From: Dyella_A sp035685805
GTDB lineage: Bacteria; Pseudomonadota; Gammaproteobacteria; Xanthomonadales; Rhodanobacteraceae
Reading direction: 5' to 3'
Assembly: GCF_035685805.1 (NCBI RefSeq)
Contig: NZ_DASSAB010000015.1
Coordinates: forward strand, 1-64,000
Length of the DNA: 64,000 bases
In this document: piece after piece, positions 51,606 through 60,188 of the stretch
Numbering within the stretch: position 1 is the first letter of the stretch
Layout: every line of letters starts with the position of its first letter
The notes under the pieces: model-generated
Told to the model about the DNA's origin: nothing
Database searches by the model: none
What the model saw: only the letters and a program-made list of their open reading frames with translations
Made by a program: the position numbers and the translations under genes

Positions 51606-51817
51606 GCTGCGGCTCCTATCCTTGCGATCCTGACTTCCGAGGCGCAGGAGCCTATCATCGGGCGGCGGCCTGGAACGTGAGCGGGCTCGGGGATCGGCGT
51701 AAGGGAACGGCGCGAGGACGAACCGAGTGATCGAGACGACTTGGAAGGGCGCGGCGCTGGCGAGGAGGAATCAAGTCTTCCGAAGCGGCGGGTTAATTGG
51801 CCACGTCCCTTTTTTCG

Positions 51818-51874
51818 GCGCTGGAGAGTCTAAAGCGATTGCAGCAGACGGCGCCGGAGCGCCGGAACGTGTTC
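51818..51874 (+). pseudogene. icmF 3'-region fragment B
   Basis: This encodes ALESLKRLQQTAPERRNVF, against APESLKRLQQTARERRNVF in icmF (36064-36120). By hand about 48 of 57 bases match. It covers the stretch almost immediately upstream of the part covered by fragment A. It ends where the first TTCCAAAACGGGG repeat begins. Confidence 0.8.
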
Positions 51875-51907
51875 CAAAACGGGGTCAGGTTCCAAAACGG
51901 GGGCAGG
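51872..51907 (+). repeat. Two tandem 18-base repeats
   Basis: TTCCAAAACGGGGTCAGG (51872-51889) is followed directly by TTCCAAAACGGGGGCAGG. Both are partial copies of the dispersed repeat. Confidence 0.8.
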
Positions 51908-52079
51908 TTCACTTACAGTCTTTTGAACAGCAACCGGCGATGAGTGGCGGGGAATTGGCTAATGAAATGCCTTTGCAGCCCCTTAACCCCGGTGGCCCCC
52001 GCGAAGGCAGTCACCAGGGGCGTCCAACTCGAGTGGCCACGCCCCCTTTTCTTGACGCTAGACGGTACTAACGCAAAGT

Positions 52080-53099
52080 TCAGTGCCCTCCGCCCCAGTG
52101 CAACTTGACGCGCCTGCTGACGTACACGTCACCCGGGTCGGCCGGCACCTGCGCAAAGTGCTTGCGACCGAAATACAGGCGGGTGCCGTCGGCGGACAGC
52201 GTGGCGCGGGTCTCCGCACCGTCCGTGGTGTTGACGGCGGGGTTGTCGATCGGGCCGCGCACCGTCCACGGCGAGTGGGTCGTCGGGCGCGTGGCGTACC
52301 AGATGTCCTGGTTGCGCGGATCGGCGCTGGCGCGGTTGCTGCTGAACACGATTTCGAGCCCGTCCCGGCGCACGTTCGGCATCAGGTCGGCGGCATCGCT
52401 GCTCAGCTCGGCCACGCGCACGCCAGGCCCGAAGCTGCCGTCGGCGCGCAGGCGGCTCATGTAGATGTCGTGGCTCTTGCTGTCGGGATAGCCGTCGCTG
52501 GAGAAGTACAGGAAGGTACCTTCGCGGGTGGTCACCACCGACGGGCTGTATTCCGACCCTTTGGTATTCGGCCCGCCGTCGGCATAACCGCCGAGGTTCA
52601 CCGGCGTTGCCCAGCGGTGTTGACGATGCCACCACGGCCCATGCTCGTGCGCGTGGTGCTCGCGGGTCAGGAACAGGTCGCCGGCCGGCGGGCTGCCCGG
52701 AGGCGGCGGTGGCACCGCCTTGCACCCGACGCAGTCGTCGGCGTTCTGCCGCGAGCTGACAAACAGCAGCCACCCGCCGGGCAGCGGCGTCGGGCAATAG
52801 TCGGCGGCGGTGGGGGAGTTCACCGGTTCACCGAGGTTGGTGACGTTGTCCCAGTTGCGCATCAAGCCGTCCCACGTGGCACGCCATATATCCAGGCCGC
52901 CGTTGCGGGTGGACATGAAATACAGGTGCCGCCCGTTGGGTGACTCGATCGGGCAGCCTTCGGCCGCCGCGGTGTTGATGCCGGGTGCGGGCACCGGGTT
53001 GTCCCACGGCCCGTAATGGTGGCCGGGGTCATGGGCGGAAGCCGTGGCGGACAGGATGACGGCGAGGGCCATGGCGGACAGCGGGTACTTGCGGTTCAT
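52080..53099 (-). CDS. Exported WD40-like (PD40/TolB-type) beta-propeller protein
   Basis: This 339-aa protein has a signal peptide (YPLSAMALAVILSATASA). Repeated PD40-type blades follow: ESPNGRHLYFMSTRNGGLDI, LPGGWLLFVSSRQNADDC, TREGTFLYFSSDGYPDSKSH, RRDGLEIVFSSNRASADPRN and SADGTRLYFGRKHF. A Pro-rich loop (AVPPPPPGSPPAGD) separates blades. These propellers bind peptides or carbohydrates; no enzyme motif is apparent. It lies just outside the repeat-rich region. Confidence 0.82.
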   Translation of the reverse strand: MNRKYPLSAMALAVILSATASAHDPGHHYGPWDNPVPAPGINTAAAEGCPIESPNGRHLYFMSTRNGGLDIWRATWDGLMRNWDNVTNLGEPVNSPTAADYCPTPLPGGWLLFVSSRQNADDCVGCKAVPPPPPGSPPAGDLFLTREHHAHEHGPWWHRQHRWATPVNLGGYADGGPNTKGSEYSPSVVTTREGTFLYFSSDGYPDSKSHDIYMSRLRADGSFGPGVRVAELSSDAADLMPNVRRDGLEIVFSSNRASADPRNQDIWYATRPTTHSPWTVRGPIDNPAVNTTDGAETRATLSADGTRLYFGRKHFAQVPADPGDVYVSRRVKLHWGGGH

Positions 53100-53147
53100 G
53101 CGTATCTCCTTGCGGGTGACGTGGGCTGACGCGGAAGGGGATGTCGC

Positions 53148-53474
53148 TCAGCGGGCTTGCTGCGCCACGGCGACAATGCGCGGCTCGCCTTGCGCAAGCG
53201 GATGCATCATCACCTGCACGCGATCGACGCCGCGCCGTTGGCAGGCGCGACCGATCCCGGCCATCAGCCGCTCGCGCGCGGCGTAGACCTGGCCGAAGTT
53301 GTGCAGCCCGGTCCACGCGCTGACCTGGCGTTGAGTGGGCAGGCGCGGGGCCGTGCAGTCGGCAACGAACTGGCTGACCCGCACCGACGGCAGCGTCGTC
53401 GCGCTTTCCTGGGCGAAGGCCGGTGCGTTGCAGGCCGCGAGCACGGCGGCTGCGAAGCGGATGCGGCGGTTCAT
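53148..53474 (-). CDS. Small exported protein of unknown function
   Basis: This 108-aa protein has a signal peptide (IRFAAAVLAACNAPAFAQ). The mature part has VRVSQFVADCTAPRLPTQRQ, VSAWTGLHNFGQVYAARERL, IGRACQRRGVDRVQVMM. Two cysteines in the mature part could pair. I recognise no domain. It precedes the propeller gene on the same strand by about 50 bases, so the two may be co-transcribed. Confidence 0.65.
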   Translation of the reverse strand: MNRRIRFAAAVLAACNAPAFAQESATTLPSVRVSQFVADCTAPRLPTQRQVSAWTGLHNFGQVYAARERLMAGIGRACQRRGVDRVQVMMHPLAQGEPRIVAVAQQAR

Positions 53475-53658
53475 GGTGAGCTCCCCGAGTGCATGCCGGC
53501 GGATGCCGGTGCGCTCAGGCTCGGGCAGGCGGCGTCGGGGGTCTTGATGCCGCCGTTGGAAAAACGCTGGACTTTGCTTGGAATCCTTGGGAAAACGTTG
53601 GGGCTGCCCTCAGCGCAAGGTTTCCCCGGGGGAGCGCTTCGCCCGCCACAGGACCGCC

Positions 53659-55632
53659 ATGGATCCGTCCGCGCGCCGCCCGCTTGCCTTCGACGAGTCC
53701 ACGATTGACTTCGCGGGCCAGCGGCTGCTGCGCAGCGGGGTCGAGCAGCCGCTGGAGCCCAAAGCCTTCGCCGTGCTGGCCCTGCTCGCCAGCGCGCCCG
53801 GCCGGGTCTTCACACGCGACGAGATCCTCGACGCGGTCTGGGGCCACCGCAGCATCACGCCTGGGGTGCTGAACCGGGTGATGACCCTGCTGCGGCATGC
53901 ACTCGGCGAGGACGCACAGGCCGCGCGCTACCTGCATACCGTGCATGGCGTGGGCTACCGTTTCGACCTGCCCGGACCCGCGCCCGATGCACCGCCGCAA
54001 GCCGCGAAGGCGCCCGCGCCGGAAGCGCCGGCAGTGCCGGTGGAGCGGCCGATGCGTCGGCGTGCCAGCGATCGGCACACCATGGCGAGCACCGCGCTGT
54101 GGCTGCTTCCGCTGTTGGCAGTGCTCGCTTTCGCCGGCTGGGTCTGGTGGTCGCGCTCACTGTCCCTTTCGACACCGGCAGCGACACAGGCACCGGAACG
54201 CAGCATCGCCGTGCTGCCACTGGTCAACGCCAGCAACGATGCGCAGCAGCTGTACTTCTCTGACGGCCTGTCCGAGAACCTGATCGACGCGTTGTCCCGG
54301 TTCGGCGAGCTGAAGGTGATCGGCCGCACGTCGGCCTTCCGGTTTCGCGACAGCAAGGACGACAGCGCCACCATCGGCCGCAAGCTGGGTGTCTCCTACC
54401 TGCTGGCCGGCAGCGTGCAGCGCGCCGGCGACGTGGTGCGCGTGAATGCCTCGCTGACCAGGGCGTCCGACGGCAGCACGCTGTGGGCGGAGCATTACGA
54501 TCGCCCGTACAAGAACCTGTTCGCCCTGCAGGACGAGATAGCTCAGGCCGTTGCCAATGCGTTGCAGGTGAAGCTGCTGTCGCCGGACACGGCCGTGCGG
54601 CCGAGTGACCGCCCGCCCAGCGGCAACATCGATGCCTACAACGCCTATCTGCGAGGCCTGAAGTACTGGCACGATCAGGACTTCCCGCAGGCCGCCGAGT
54701 ACATGACCCGGGCCGTGCAGCTCGACCCGGCCTACAGTGTGGCCTGGGCGCACCTTTCCGGCTCATGGAGCACGGCGGCCGCTTTCGCTGACGAAGACCC
54801 CGCGGTGGCCAGCGAGCACATGCGTCAGGCGCGGGTGGCGGCAGACAGGGCGTTGCAGCTGGCGCCCGGGCTGGGCTCGGCGCATGCGGCACGCGCCTAC
54901 CTTGCGTTCTACGGCTTTGATCACCGGGGTGCCTTGGCCGAGTGCCGCCGCGCCGTGCAACTGGCGCCGGCCGATGGCATGGTCCTCAACGGCTGCGGCT
55001 ATGTGCTGGGCGGCATCGGGAAGCTGGACGAGGCGATCCACCTGCGCGAGCGTCTCGTGTCGATCGAGCCGCTGTTCGCGGTCAACTATTACCGATACGC
55101 CGAGTTGCTCGTGGCGACGGGTCAGCTGGACCAGGCGACCAAGTACCTGAATATCGCCAGGGGCTTGTCGCAGTCGACCTCATCGCTGCCACACGAGTTG
55201 ATGTATGTCGCCATCGCGCGCGGCGATCTCCAGGCCGCGCAAGAGGTTGCCCGCAACCAGCCTGCGCCGTGGCGGGAGATGAACCTGGCGATTGCGATGC
55301 AGATGTCCACGGATCGAGCGGCGGCGGATGCCGCGCTGAGCAAGGTGCTCGCCGACAAGCTCTGGGAGAAAACCAGCCCGTACCTGATCGCACAGGCGTA
55401 CGCGCTGCGCGGCGACGCGGAGCAGACCGTGGCATGGCTGCAGCGTGCGCCGGCCCGCGACGTGCTGTTCCTGCTGGCCGATCCGCTCATCCTGCGCCTG
55501 CGCGACGAGCCGCGCATGATCGCCTTCTGCCAGAAGGCCGGCCTGCCGCCGATGAGCGAAAGCGAGGCGTTGAGCATCGACCAGATCCGCGCCGCTGACG
55601 GCATCCGGATGAAAGGGGGCTTGCCAAGGTGA
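53659..55632 (+). CDS. CadC-like membrane transcriptional regulator with TPR domain
   Basis: In this 657-aa protein, residues ~10-105 are an OmpR/CadC-type winged helix (LEPKAFAVLALLASAPGRVF, TRDEILDAVWGHRSITPGVL, HTVHGVGYRF). A Pro/Ala linker and one transmembrane helix (LWLLPLLAVLAFAGWVWW, ~145-163) follow. Then comes a TolB-like N-terminal fold (RSIAVLPLVNAS, FSDGLSENLIDALSRFGELK) and C-terminal TPRs. Such one-component sensors read periplasmic signals and bind DNA directly. The start at 53659 places the wHTH at the N-terminus. It is divergent from the 53474 gene, a candidate target. Confidence 0.88.
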   Translation: MDPSARRPLAFDESTIDFAGQRLLRSGVEQPLEPKAFAVLALLASAPGRVFTRDEILDAVWGHRSITPGVLNRVMTLLRHALGEDAQAARYLHTVHGVGYRFDLPGPAPDAPPQAAKAPAPEAPAVPVERPMRRRASDRHTMASTALWLLPLLAVLAFAGWVWWSRSLSLSTPAATQAPERSIAVLPLVNASNDAQQLYFSDGLSENLIDALSRFGELKVIGRTSAFRFRDSKDDSATIGRKLGVSYLLAGSVQRAGDVVRVNASLTRASDGSTLWAEHYDRPYKNLFALQDEIAQAVANALQVKLLSPDTAVRPSDRPPSGNIDAYNAYLRGLKYWHDQDFPQAAEYMTRAVQLDPAYSVAWAHLSGSWSTAAAFADEDPAVASEHMRQARVAADRALQLAPGLGSAHAARAYLAFYGFDHRGALAECRRAVQLAPADGMVLNGCGYVLGGIGKLDEAIHLRERLVSIEPLFAVNYYRYAELLVATGQLDQATKYLNIARGLSQSTSSLPHELMYVAIARGDLQAAQEVARNQPAPWREMNLAIAMQMSTDRAAADAALSKVLADKLWEKTSPYLIAQAYALRGDAEQTVAWLQRAPARDVLFLLADPLILRLRDEPRMIAFCQKAGLPPMSESEALSIDQIRAADGIRMKGGLPR

Positions 55633-55723
55633 ATCCGGCCCTGCTCGGGCGGCAGGCAGTCTGACTGACCTGGCTAGTCGCGAGCGCCATCGCAAAGCGT
55701 GGGAAGCGGCCTGCCTCGTGTCC

Positions 55724-56233
55724 TCACTTCTTGGTCGGCCGCTTCCCCACGCCCGGCTTCGCAGTGATCTGGCGCATCCACGCCACGGTCTGGTGTTCGT
55801 CCATGTCCTCGAGCGAGACCAGCTCCACGCCACGAGTGGCTTTGCCCATCGCCACGGGCGTCACCGGCGGCACCGGGTCCAGTGTGATGCCGTTGACGAA
55901 CATCAGCTTCACGTGGCCGGCGAAGGCGCCACAGCTGAAGCACCAGCCGTCGCCCACGCCGTAGTACGCCATGCCCCATTTCACGCTGCGCTGCAGGCCG
56001 GGCAGGGCGTCGGCGGCGAGCTGGTCGATGCGTTCGGCGATGCCGCGCTGCGGTTGCGGCAGGCTGGCGATGTAGGCGAACACCGGCTTGTCGCCGACGG
56101 CTGCCCTGGCCTGGCTCGCTTTGCCGTTCATGGCTTCGGGGAGCGCTATGCCGGCAGGGGTACCTTGCGTGCCGGGTCCGCGCGCATTGGCGGCCGCCGA
56201 CTGCGCAGGCTTTGCTGACTTTCGGGTCGCCAT
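55724..56233 (-). CDS. DUF1801 domain protein
   Basis: This 169-aa cytosolic protein has a low-complexity basic/Ala N-terminus followed by DUF1801: KPVFAYIASLPQPQRGIAER, PGLQRSVKWGMAYYGVGDGW, AGHVKLMFVNGITLDP, GVELVSLEDMDEHQTVAWMR. The function is unknown; related folds occur in frataxin-like and YdhG proteins. It is a second DUF1801 protein in the window, besides the one at 1861, but the two are clearly different subfamilies. Confidence 0.82.
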   Translation of the reverse strand: MATRKSAKPAQSAAANARGPGTQGTPAGIALPEAMNGKASQARAAVGDKPVFAYIASLPQPQRGIAERIDQLAADALPGLQRSVKWGMAYYGVGDGWCFSCGAFAGHVKLMFVNGITLDPVPPVTPVAMGKATRGVELVSLEDMDEHQTVAWMRQITAKPGVGKRPTKK

Positions 56234-56494
56234 GGGTGCACTCCGGACGGCTAGTTTCTCGCTGTACGACGATCAGGCGCCGGCTGGATCGACACGCGTG
56301 AGAGGCCAGTGGCTGCCTTGTGCTGGTGCTGCCGGGGCGGCTTGTGATCGTGTGATCCAGATGCGACGAGCAGGCAGCTGGAGGCGACCATCCACCTGGA
56401 AGGAACGTGACCAGTCACATCCGCGACGTCGTCGCGCCCCGTCACCTGGGTGAAGCCGCGCCGCAAAGCGGCGTCGGCTTGAAAGTGCCAAGCC

Positions 56495-56845
56495 TCACCG
56501 CGCGGCCAGTTGCGCAACAAACGACCGCATGAGCTCGACCCCTTCGCTACCGCAGTACTCGCCGGACTGTTGCGGCGGAAACTCTCGCGGGAGCGCCGCA
56601 CATCTTGCCCGGATCTTCTCCAGGGCTGGGTCGGCAATACGCCCGCCACAGATGAAATCATCCCATTCTCTGTGACTGCCGGTGCCCTCCACGAATGCGC
56701 GGATCGTGGAGGCCACGTCGCCTGGAGCGCGCCGACGGGGCTTCGCCACCAGACCCGCGACGGCAGCGCCAACGACGAGAAACGGCAGCAGCAGGAACGA
56801 AAGAATGGGGTGGTGCTCGCCGAAGGGCTGCTGACGAACTTTCAT
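56495..56845 (-). CDS. Small single-pass membrane protein, unknown function
   Basis: This 116-aa protein begins MKVRQQPFGEHHPILSFLLL with one transmembrane helix (LSFLLLPFLVVGAAVAGLVA). A soluble tail includes EWDDFICGGRIADPALEKIR and GEYCGSEGVELMRSFV. The DDFI...IADPxLExIR motif recurs in small proteins of related bacteria, as far as I recall, but no function is known. GGGGGA is upstream of the ATG. It follows the aspartyl-protease gene by 39 bases on the same strand. Confidence 0.65.
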   Translation of the reverse strand: MKVRQQPFGEHHPILSFLLLPFLVVGAAVAGLVAKPRRRAPGDVASTIRAFVEGTGSHREWDDFICGGRIADPALEKIRARCAALPREFPPQQSGEYCGSEGVELMRSFVAQLAAR

Positions 56846-56883
56846 GTGAGGCCGTCCCCCTGATTTCTTGCCTGCTTGCGTGC

Positions 56884-58650
56884 CTAGGGCGCGGCCGCCG
56901 CCAGTCCATACTTCGCGGCCAGTGTCGCTATGTCCGGATCGAGCGCGCGGGCAGCCGCCAGATCCGCGCGGCCTGCTTCCGTCTGGCCACTGTGGATCTT
57001 CGCCAGGCCCAGGCCATAGCGTGACCACGCGGACTTCGGCTTTTGGGCGAGCGCCTGCTGGTACGCCTTGATGGCATCTGCATCGTGGCCGAGTCGCAAC
57101 TGCACCAGGCCGAGACTGTCGAGGTAAGCCGGTTGTTCGCCGTCGCGACGAATCGCCTTGCGGCAATCCTTCAGTGCCGCGTCCAGCATCTGGTTGCTCA
57201 GGCCGCGCGCCCGGCAGCGCTCGCTGAGCGCCCAGCCCAGCATCGCATCACTCCTGTGCATGCGAATCCACTCGTCGAGAATGGGCAGGGCTGCCGCGGG
57301 TTGATTCAGGTGTTCGACGTACAGCTCAGCCACGAAGCGTGCCTGCGTTGATCCTGCGGGTGCCAGGGCGCTTGCCGCGGTCACGTCGGCAGTCGCCCCT
57401 GCAAGGTTTTCGTGCGCAAGGCGCATGACGGCGCGCAGCAGCAAGCTGTCGACGTTCTTCGGGTCCAGGCCGAGCGACGTGTCCAGATCGGTGAGCGCCG
57501 CATCGGGCTGCTCGTTCTCTGCATGCGCGCGGGCGCGGGCGGCGTAGTAGTCAGCTTGATCGGGTGCCAGGGCGATCGCCTGGTCCAGATCGGCGATGGC
57601 GGCCTTCGGCTTGCCGCGCGACAGGTTCGCCACACCACGCCGCGCGTACTCGGGTGCGGTCGCAAGCGCGGCGGTGCTGACGCCAGCAGCGCCGTCGGCA
57701 CCGGACTTGCCCTTGTCGTCCGGTGCCTCGGCAAAGGAAAACACCCGCCCGCCGTTGTAGGTGAAATAGATCTTTCTCTGGCTGTTGGCGATGTACATGC
57801 GGTGGGCGAGGAAAAAATCCACGCCGAGCAGCATGTCGGTATCGCCCATGTCCTCATCCAGCACCACCATCTTGCTGTGCTGGATGGTTTCCGTACCGAC
57901 AGAATAAGCGTCGATGGGGACTATCCAGGTTTTGACCGACTTGCCGCCAATGCCGATGGCGTGGTCATCCGTGGCGTCGGATTCCTTCAGGTCGATGCCG
58001 ACGCGCTCGGCGGCTCGGCGTGTGAGCGAGGTGGCGTAGGCCCCCGAATCGAGCAGGGCACGCAGCCGTTTGCCGTTGATGGTCACTTTGACAAACGTGC
58101 GCTGATCCCGCTCGGCGGCGGGCGAGTCCATGTCGACGACTTCGGAACTGGCGCCCTTGGTCCAGTACGCCATGGCGGCGTTCTTGCAGTCGTGCGGCTT
58201 GAAAAGGGTGAGCTTGCCGTGCGCGAGATCGGCCTCCAGGTCGGCGACATCGAGCAGATTGGCCCCAATCACGCCATGGCCCAGATCCGTGCCGCCAACG
58301 ATGAAAGCCACGCGCTTGAAGGTGGTGTCGAGCACCCCGAACGACTTGACCTCGGCGACATCAACGCCGACCGAGCCTCCCAAACCTTCCATGCGCAGCT
58401 CGAACGGTGCCGGCCGCAACCTGAGCCCCAGCGACAATGCATTGGCACGCGACATGAAGTTGTAGGTGGCCCCGGTATCGAGGACAAAGCGCGTATCGCT
58501 GCCGTTGACTTTCGCCATGGTCGTGGCCTGACCATCGAGCATTTCCACCGGCAGCGTGCCGTAGGCCCCCAAGCGGCAGCCGTCCGCCCATGCCTGCGAT
58601 GCCAGCAGACCAAGGATGCCCAGGCAGCCCAGGCGCAAAATCCCTTTCAT
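56884..58650 (-). CDS. Double aspartyl-protease domain protein with TPR repeats
   Basis: This 588-aa exported protein has a signal peptide (LRLGCLGILGLLASQAWA). Two retropepsin-like domains follow, each with its own D-T/S-G-A: FVLDTGATYNFM (about residue 57) and ALLDSGAYATSL (about 200). Both are followed by the LGHGVIGANLL / DMLLGVDFF hydrophobic-G motif. The C-terminal half is TPRs (YARRGVANLSRGKPKAAIAD, YLDSLGLVQLRLGHDADAIK). Single bacterial retropepsins normally dimerise; two in tandem could pair within one chain. The substrate is unknown. Confidence 0.85.
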   Translation of the reverse strand: MKGILRLGCLGILGLLASQAWADGCRLGAYGTLPVEMLDGQATTMAKVNGSDTRFVLDTGATYNFMSRANALSLGLRLRPAPFELRMEGLGGSVGVDVAEVKSFGVLDTTFKRVAFIVGGTDLGHGVIGANLLDVADLEADLAHGKLTLFKPHDCKNAAMAYWTKGASSEVVDMDSPAAERDQRTFVKVTINGKRLRALLDSGAYATSLTRRAAERVGIDLKESDATDDHAIGIGGKSVKTWIVPIDAYSVGTETIQHSKMVVLDEDMGDTDMLLGVDFFLAHRMYIANSQRKIYFTYNGGRVFSFAEAPDDKGKSGADGAAGVSTAALATAPEYARRGVANLSRGKPKAAIADLDQAIALAPDQADYYAARARAHAENEQPDAALTDLDTSLGLDPKNVDSLLLRAVMRLAHENLAGATADVTAASALAPAGSTQARFVAELYVEHLNQPAAALPILDEWIRMHRSDAMLGWALSERCRARGLSNQMLDAALKDCRKAIRRDGEQPAYLDSLGLVQLRLGHDADAIKAYQQALAQKPKSAWSRYGLGLAKIHSGQTEAGRADLAAARALDPDIATLAAKYGLAAAAP

Positions 58651-59192
58651 TGTCGCCCCCTTGCGTGCCGAGGCCGCGAATGCGGGCCCCCGATCGAGCG
58701 CCGGCTGGTGCGGGCACTCAGCGGATGATGGCGAAAGTGCCTGAGCGGCTCAAGGAGTGCTTTGGCTAGATACCCGGGGGAATGGTGTCAGAAAAAAAAT
58801 GGATCGGACTGCGCCTCTGCGGAGATCGGCTCCAATCGTTTTGTCCGGTGCGTGACGCGGGCGGGTTGCCTCCGAACGGGCCGATGTCAATCACGTACGC
58901 GGCTTTGGGTGGCCTCTACTTGTAGGTAAGACACTGTCGGATGGTGAGCCTGAAACCGCACCGCCGGTGTCGCCGTGGGTAACAGATGTCGGCACTTATC
59001 AGCTTCGGGTCGCGCAAGTCATCGGTCGGGACGTAGGCAGCGCCGGGTCGCGGGAGATCTTGAGCTCGCACGCCGCGCGGGCGTCGACTGGGCGCGCCGA
59101 CGTATCGAGTGCGCTGTCTCACGTTTGAGCGGATTGATACATCGCTGCGGTTTCTCTGGCGAACATCCCTGTGCGAGGATCGTGTGCCTTTT
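58651..59192. other. Intergenic region before the low-GC orphan
   Basis: No gene with recognisable features lies in 542 bases. A minus-strand frame at 58916-59278 lacks any domain or ribosome site. GGTGTCAGAAAAAAAATGG (58781-58799) is an isolated A-rich element. Confidence 0.5.
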
Positions 59193-60188
59193 ATGGCCTC
59201 CAAGAGCGCAGGGCTACCCCAGCCTGTCCTCCTCCAAAGCCGACTTGCTGATCGAGATCGAACATTGAAGAAACTCATTCGTCACCTTTTTATGGGTGCT
59301 GGCGTGGTCTTGGCTCTTCTCGTGGTCTCGATCACCGGCCTTTATTTGCTTGGCAAATATTCCGAATCACATCCCCGCATGGCCTGTTACGGATCGGAAG
59401 ACTTTGTTGCGTTGAGATCAAAAATGAAGGAGATGCTGGAGAGCGGAAACATTGATGGCGCCGTGGTCGAGCGCGAAAGTCCGACGATTCAAAAGGCGCT
59501 GGACCTGTGTGCTCTCGGCAAAAAAAACGAGTCCAGGGCGTTGCTCATGGGCGTGTTGATGGATGCGGCGTTTCAAAGTGACGAAGTGTATGCGCGCAAG
59601 GTCAATGGCACGTCGCGAGCCGACGGCAAATCAAGAACAGCTAAAAAAGGAACTCCCCACGGCGATCCTGATCACCCGAGAGAAACCCGGCATCCTTTGA
59701 AGCGTTATGAGCTGATCGCGAAAGCGAAAGCGCCCGGTTCATGGGAGTCTGTGACGGGGCAGCTGACTTTTGTTGTCAACAGTGAATGTGTACCTGAGGG
59801 TTTCCACAGCAGGGGCTGGTTGGTGCCGAATGTCGCCTACAGTTTCGCAATGAAACGTACCGACGACGACACCTGGAAGGGATATTTTTATCGTGACGCA
59901 TTGCAGGACGAAAACTACTTCGGGCTGGGTACGTGCCACTGGGACGCGGCCCATGTCGCCGCAAATTTTACTGTGCACGGCACAGCGTTTCACCAACTTG
60001 CGATGCTGTATTTCGGTGAGGCCGCTACCTTCGAGGAAAAAGAAAGTTACTTCTTGAAGAGCGAGTTTCTGAAGGCGCAGCCTGATCGCAGTGAGGTAAT
60101 GGGCTTCTCCCACTACGATCCGGACACCAGCGCATATCCCGAAAGGTATTTCACCATCTCGGCGCGGGTGCAGAAAGCTGCGCAATGA
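59193..60188 (+). CDS. Membrane-anchored protein of unknown function, low GC
   Basis: The protein has about 331 aa from ATG 59193, or 307 aa from the TTG at 59265 just before KKLIRHLFMGAGV, which gives a more typical N-terminal anchor (GVVLALLVVSITGLYLLGKY). The outer part contains ALDLCALGKKNESRALLMGV, VTGQLTFVVNSECVPEGFHS, WKGYFYRDALQDENYFGLGT and CHWDAAHVAANFTVHGTAF. The last is a compact beta-type domain I do not recognise. The GC content is visibly lower than in neighbours, so acquisition is likely. It is followed by a gene-poor 1.4 kb. Confidence 0.7.
   Translation: MASKSAGLPQPVLLQSRLADRDRTLKKLIRHLFMGAGVVLALLVVSITGLYLLGKYSESHPRMACYGSEDFVALRSKMKEMLESGNIDGAVVERESPTIQKALDLCALGKKNESRALLMGVLMDAAFQSDEVYARKVNGTSRADGKSRTAKKGTPHGDPDHPRETRHPLKRYELIAKAKAPGSWESVTGQLTFVVNSECVPEGFHSRGWLVPNVAYSFAMKRTDDDTWKGYFYRDALQDENYFGLGTCHWDAAHVAANFTVHGTAFHQLAMLYFGEAATFEEKESYFLKSEFLKAQPDRSEVMGFSHYDPDTSAYPERYFTISARVQKAAQ

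Larger units (their letters stand above)
51606..52079. other. Repeat-rich spacer
   Basis: These 474 bases carry no gene. They contain icmF fragment B (51818-51874), two near-identical 18-base repeats (51872-51907), and two copies of a GGCCACG(T/C)CCC(C)TTTT motif (from 51801 and from 52034). Confidence 0.65.

Noticed and set aside
36214..52079. The accessory region as a prophage or ICE
   Set aside because: No integrase, capsid, tail, relaxase or T4SS gene; only an IS110 element and a broken RAYT were found.
58916..59278. 120-codon minus-strand frame
   Set aside because: Arg/Ser-rich with no domain or ribosome site, overlaps the start of the 59193 gene.
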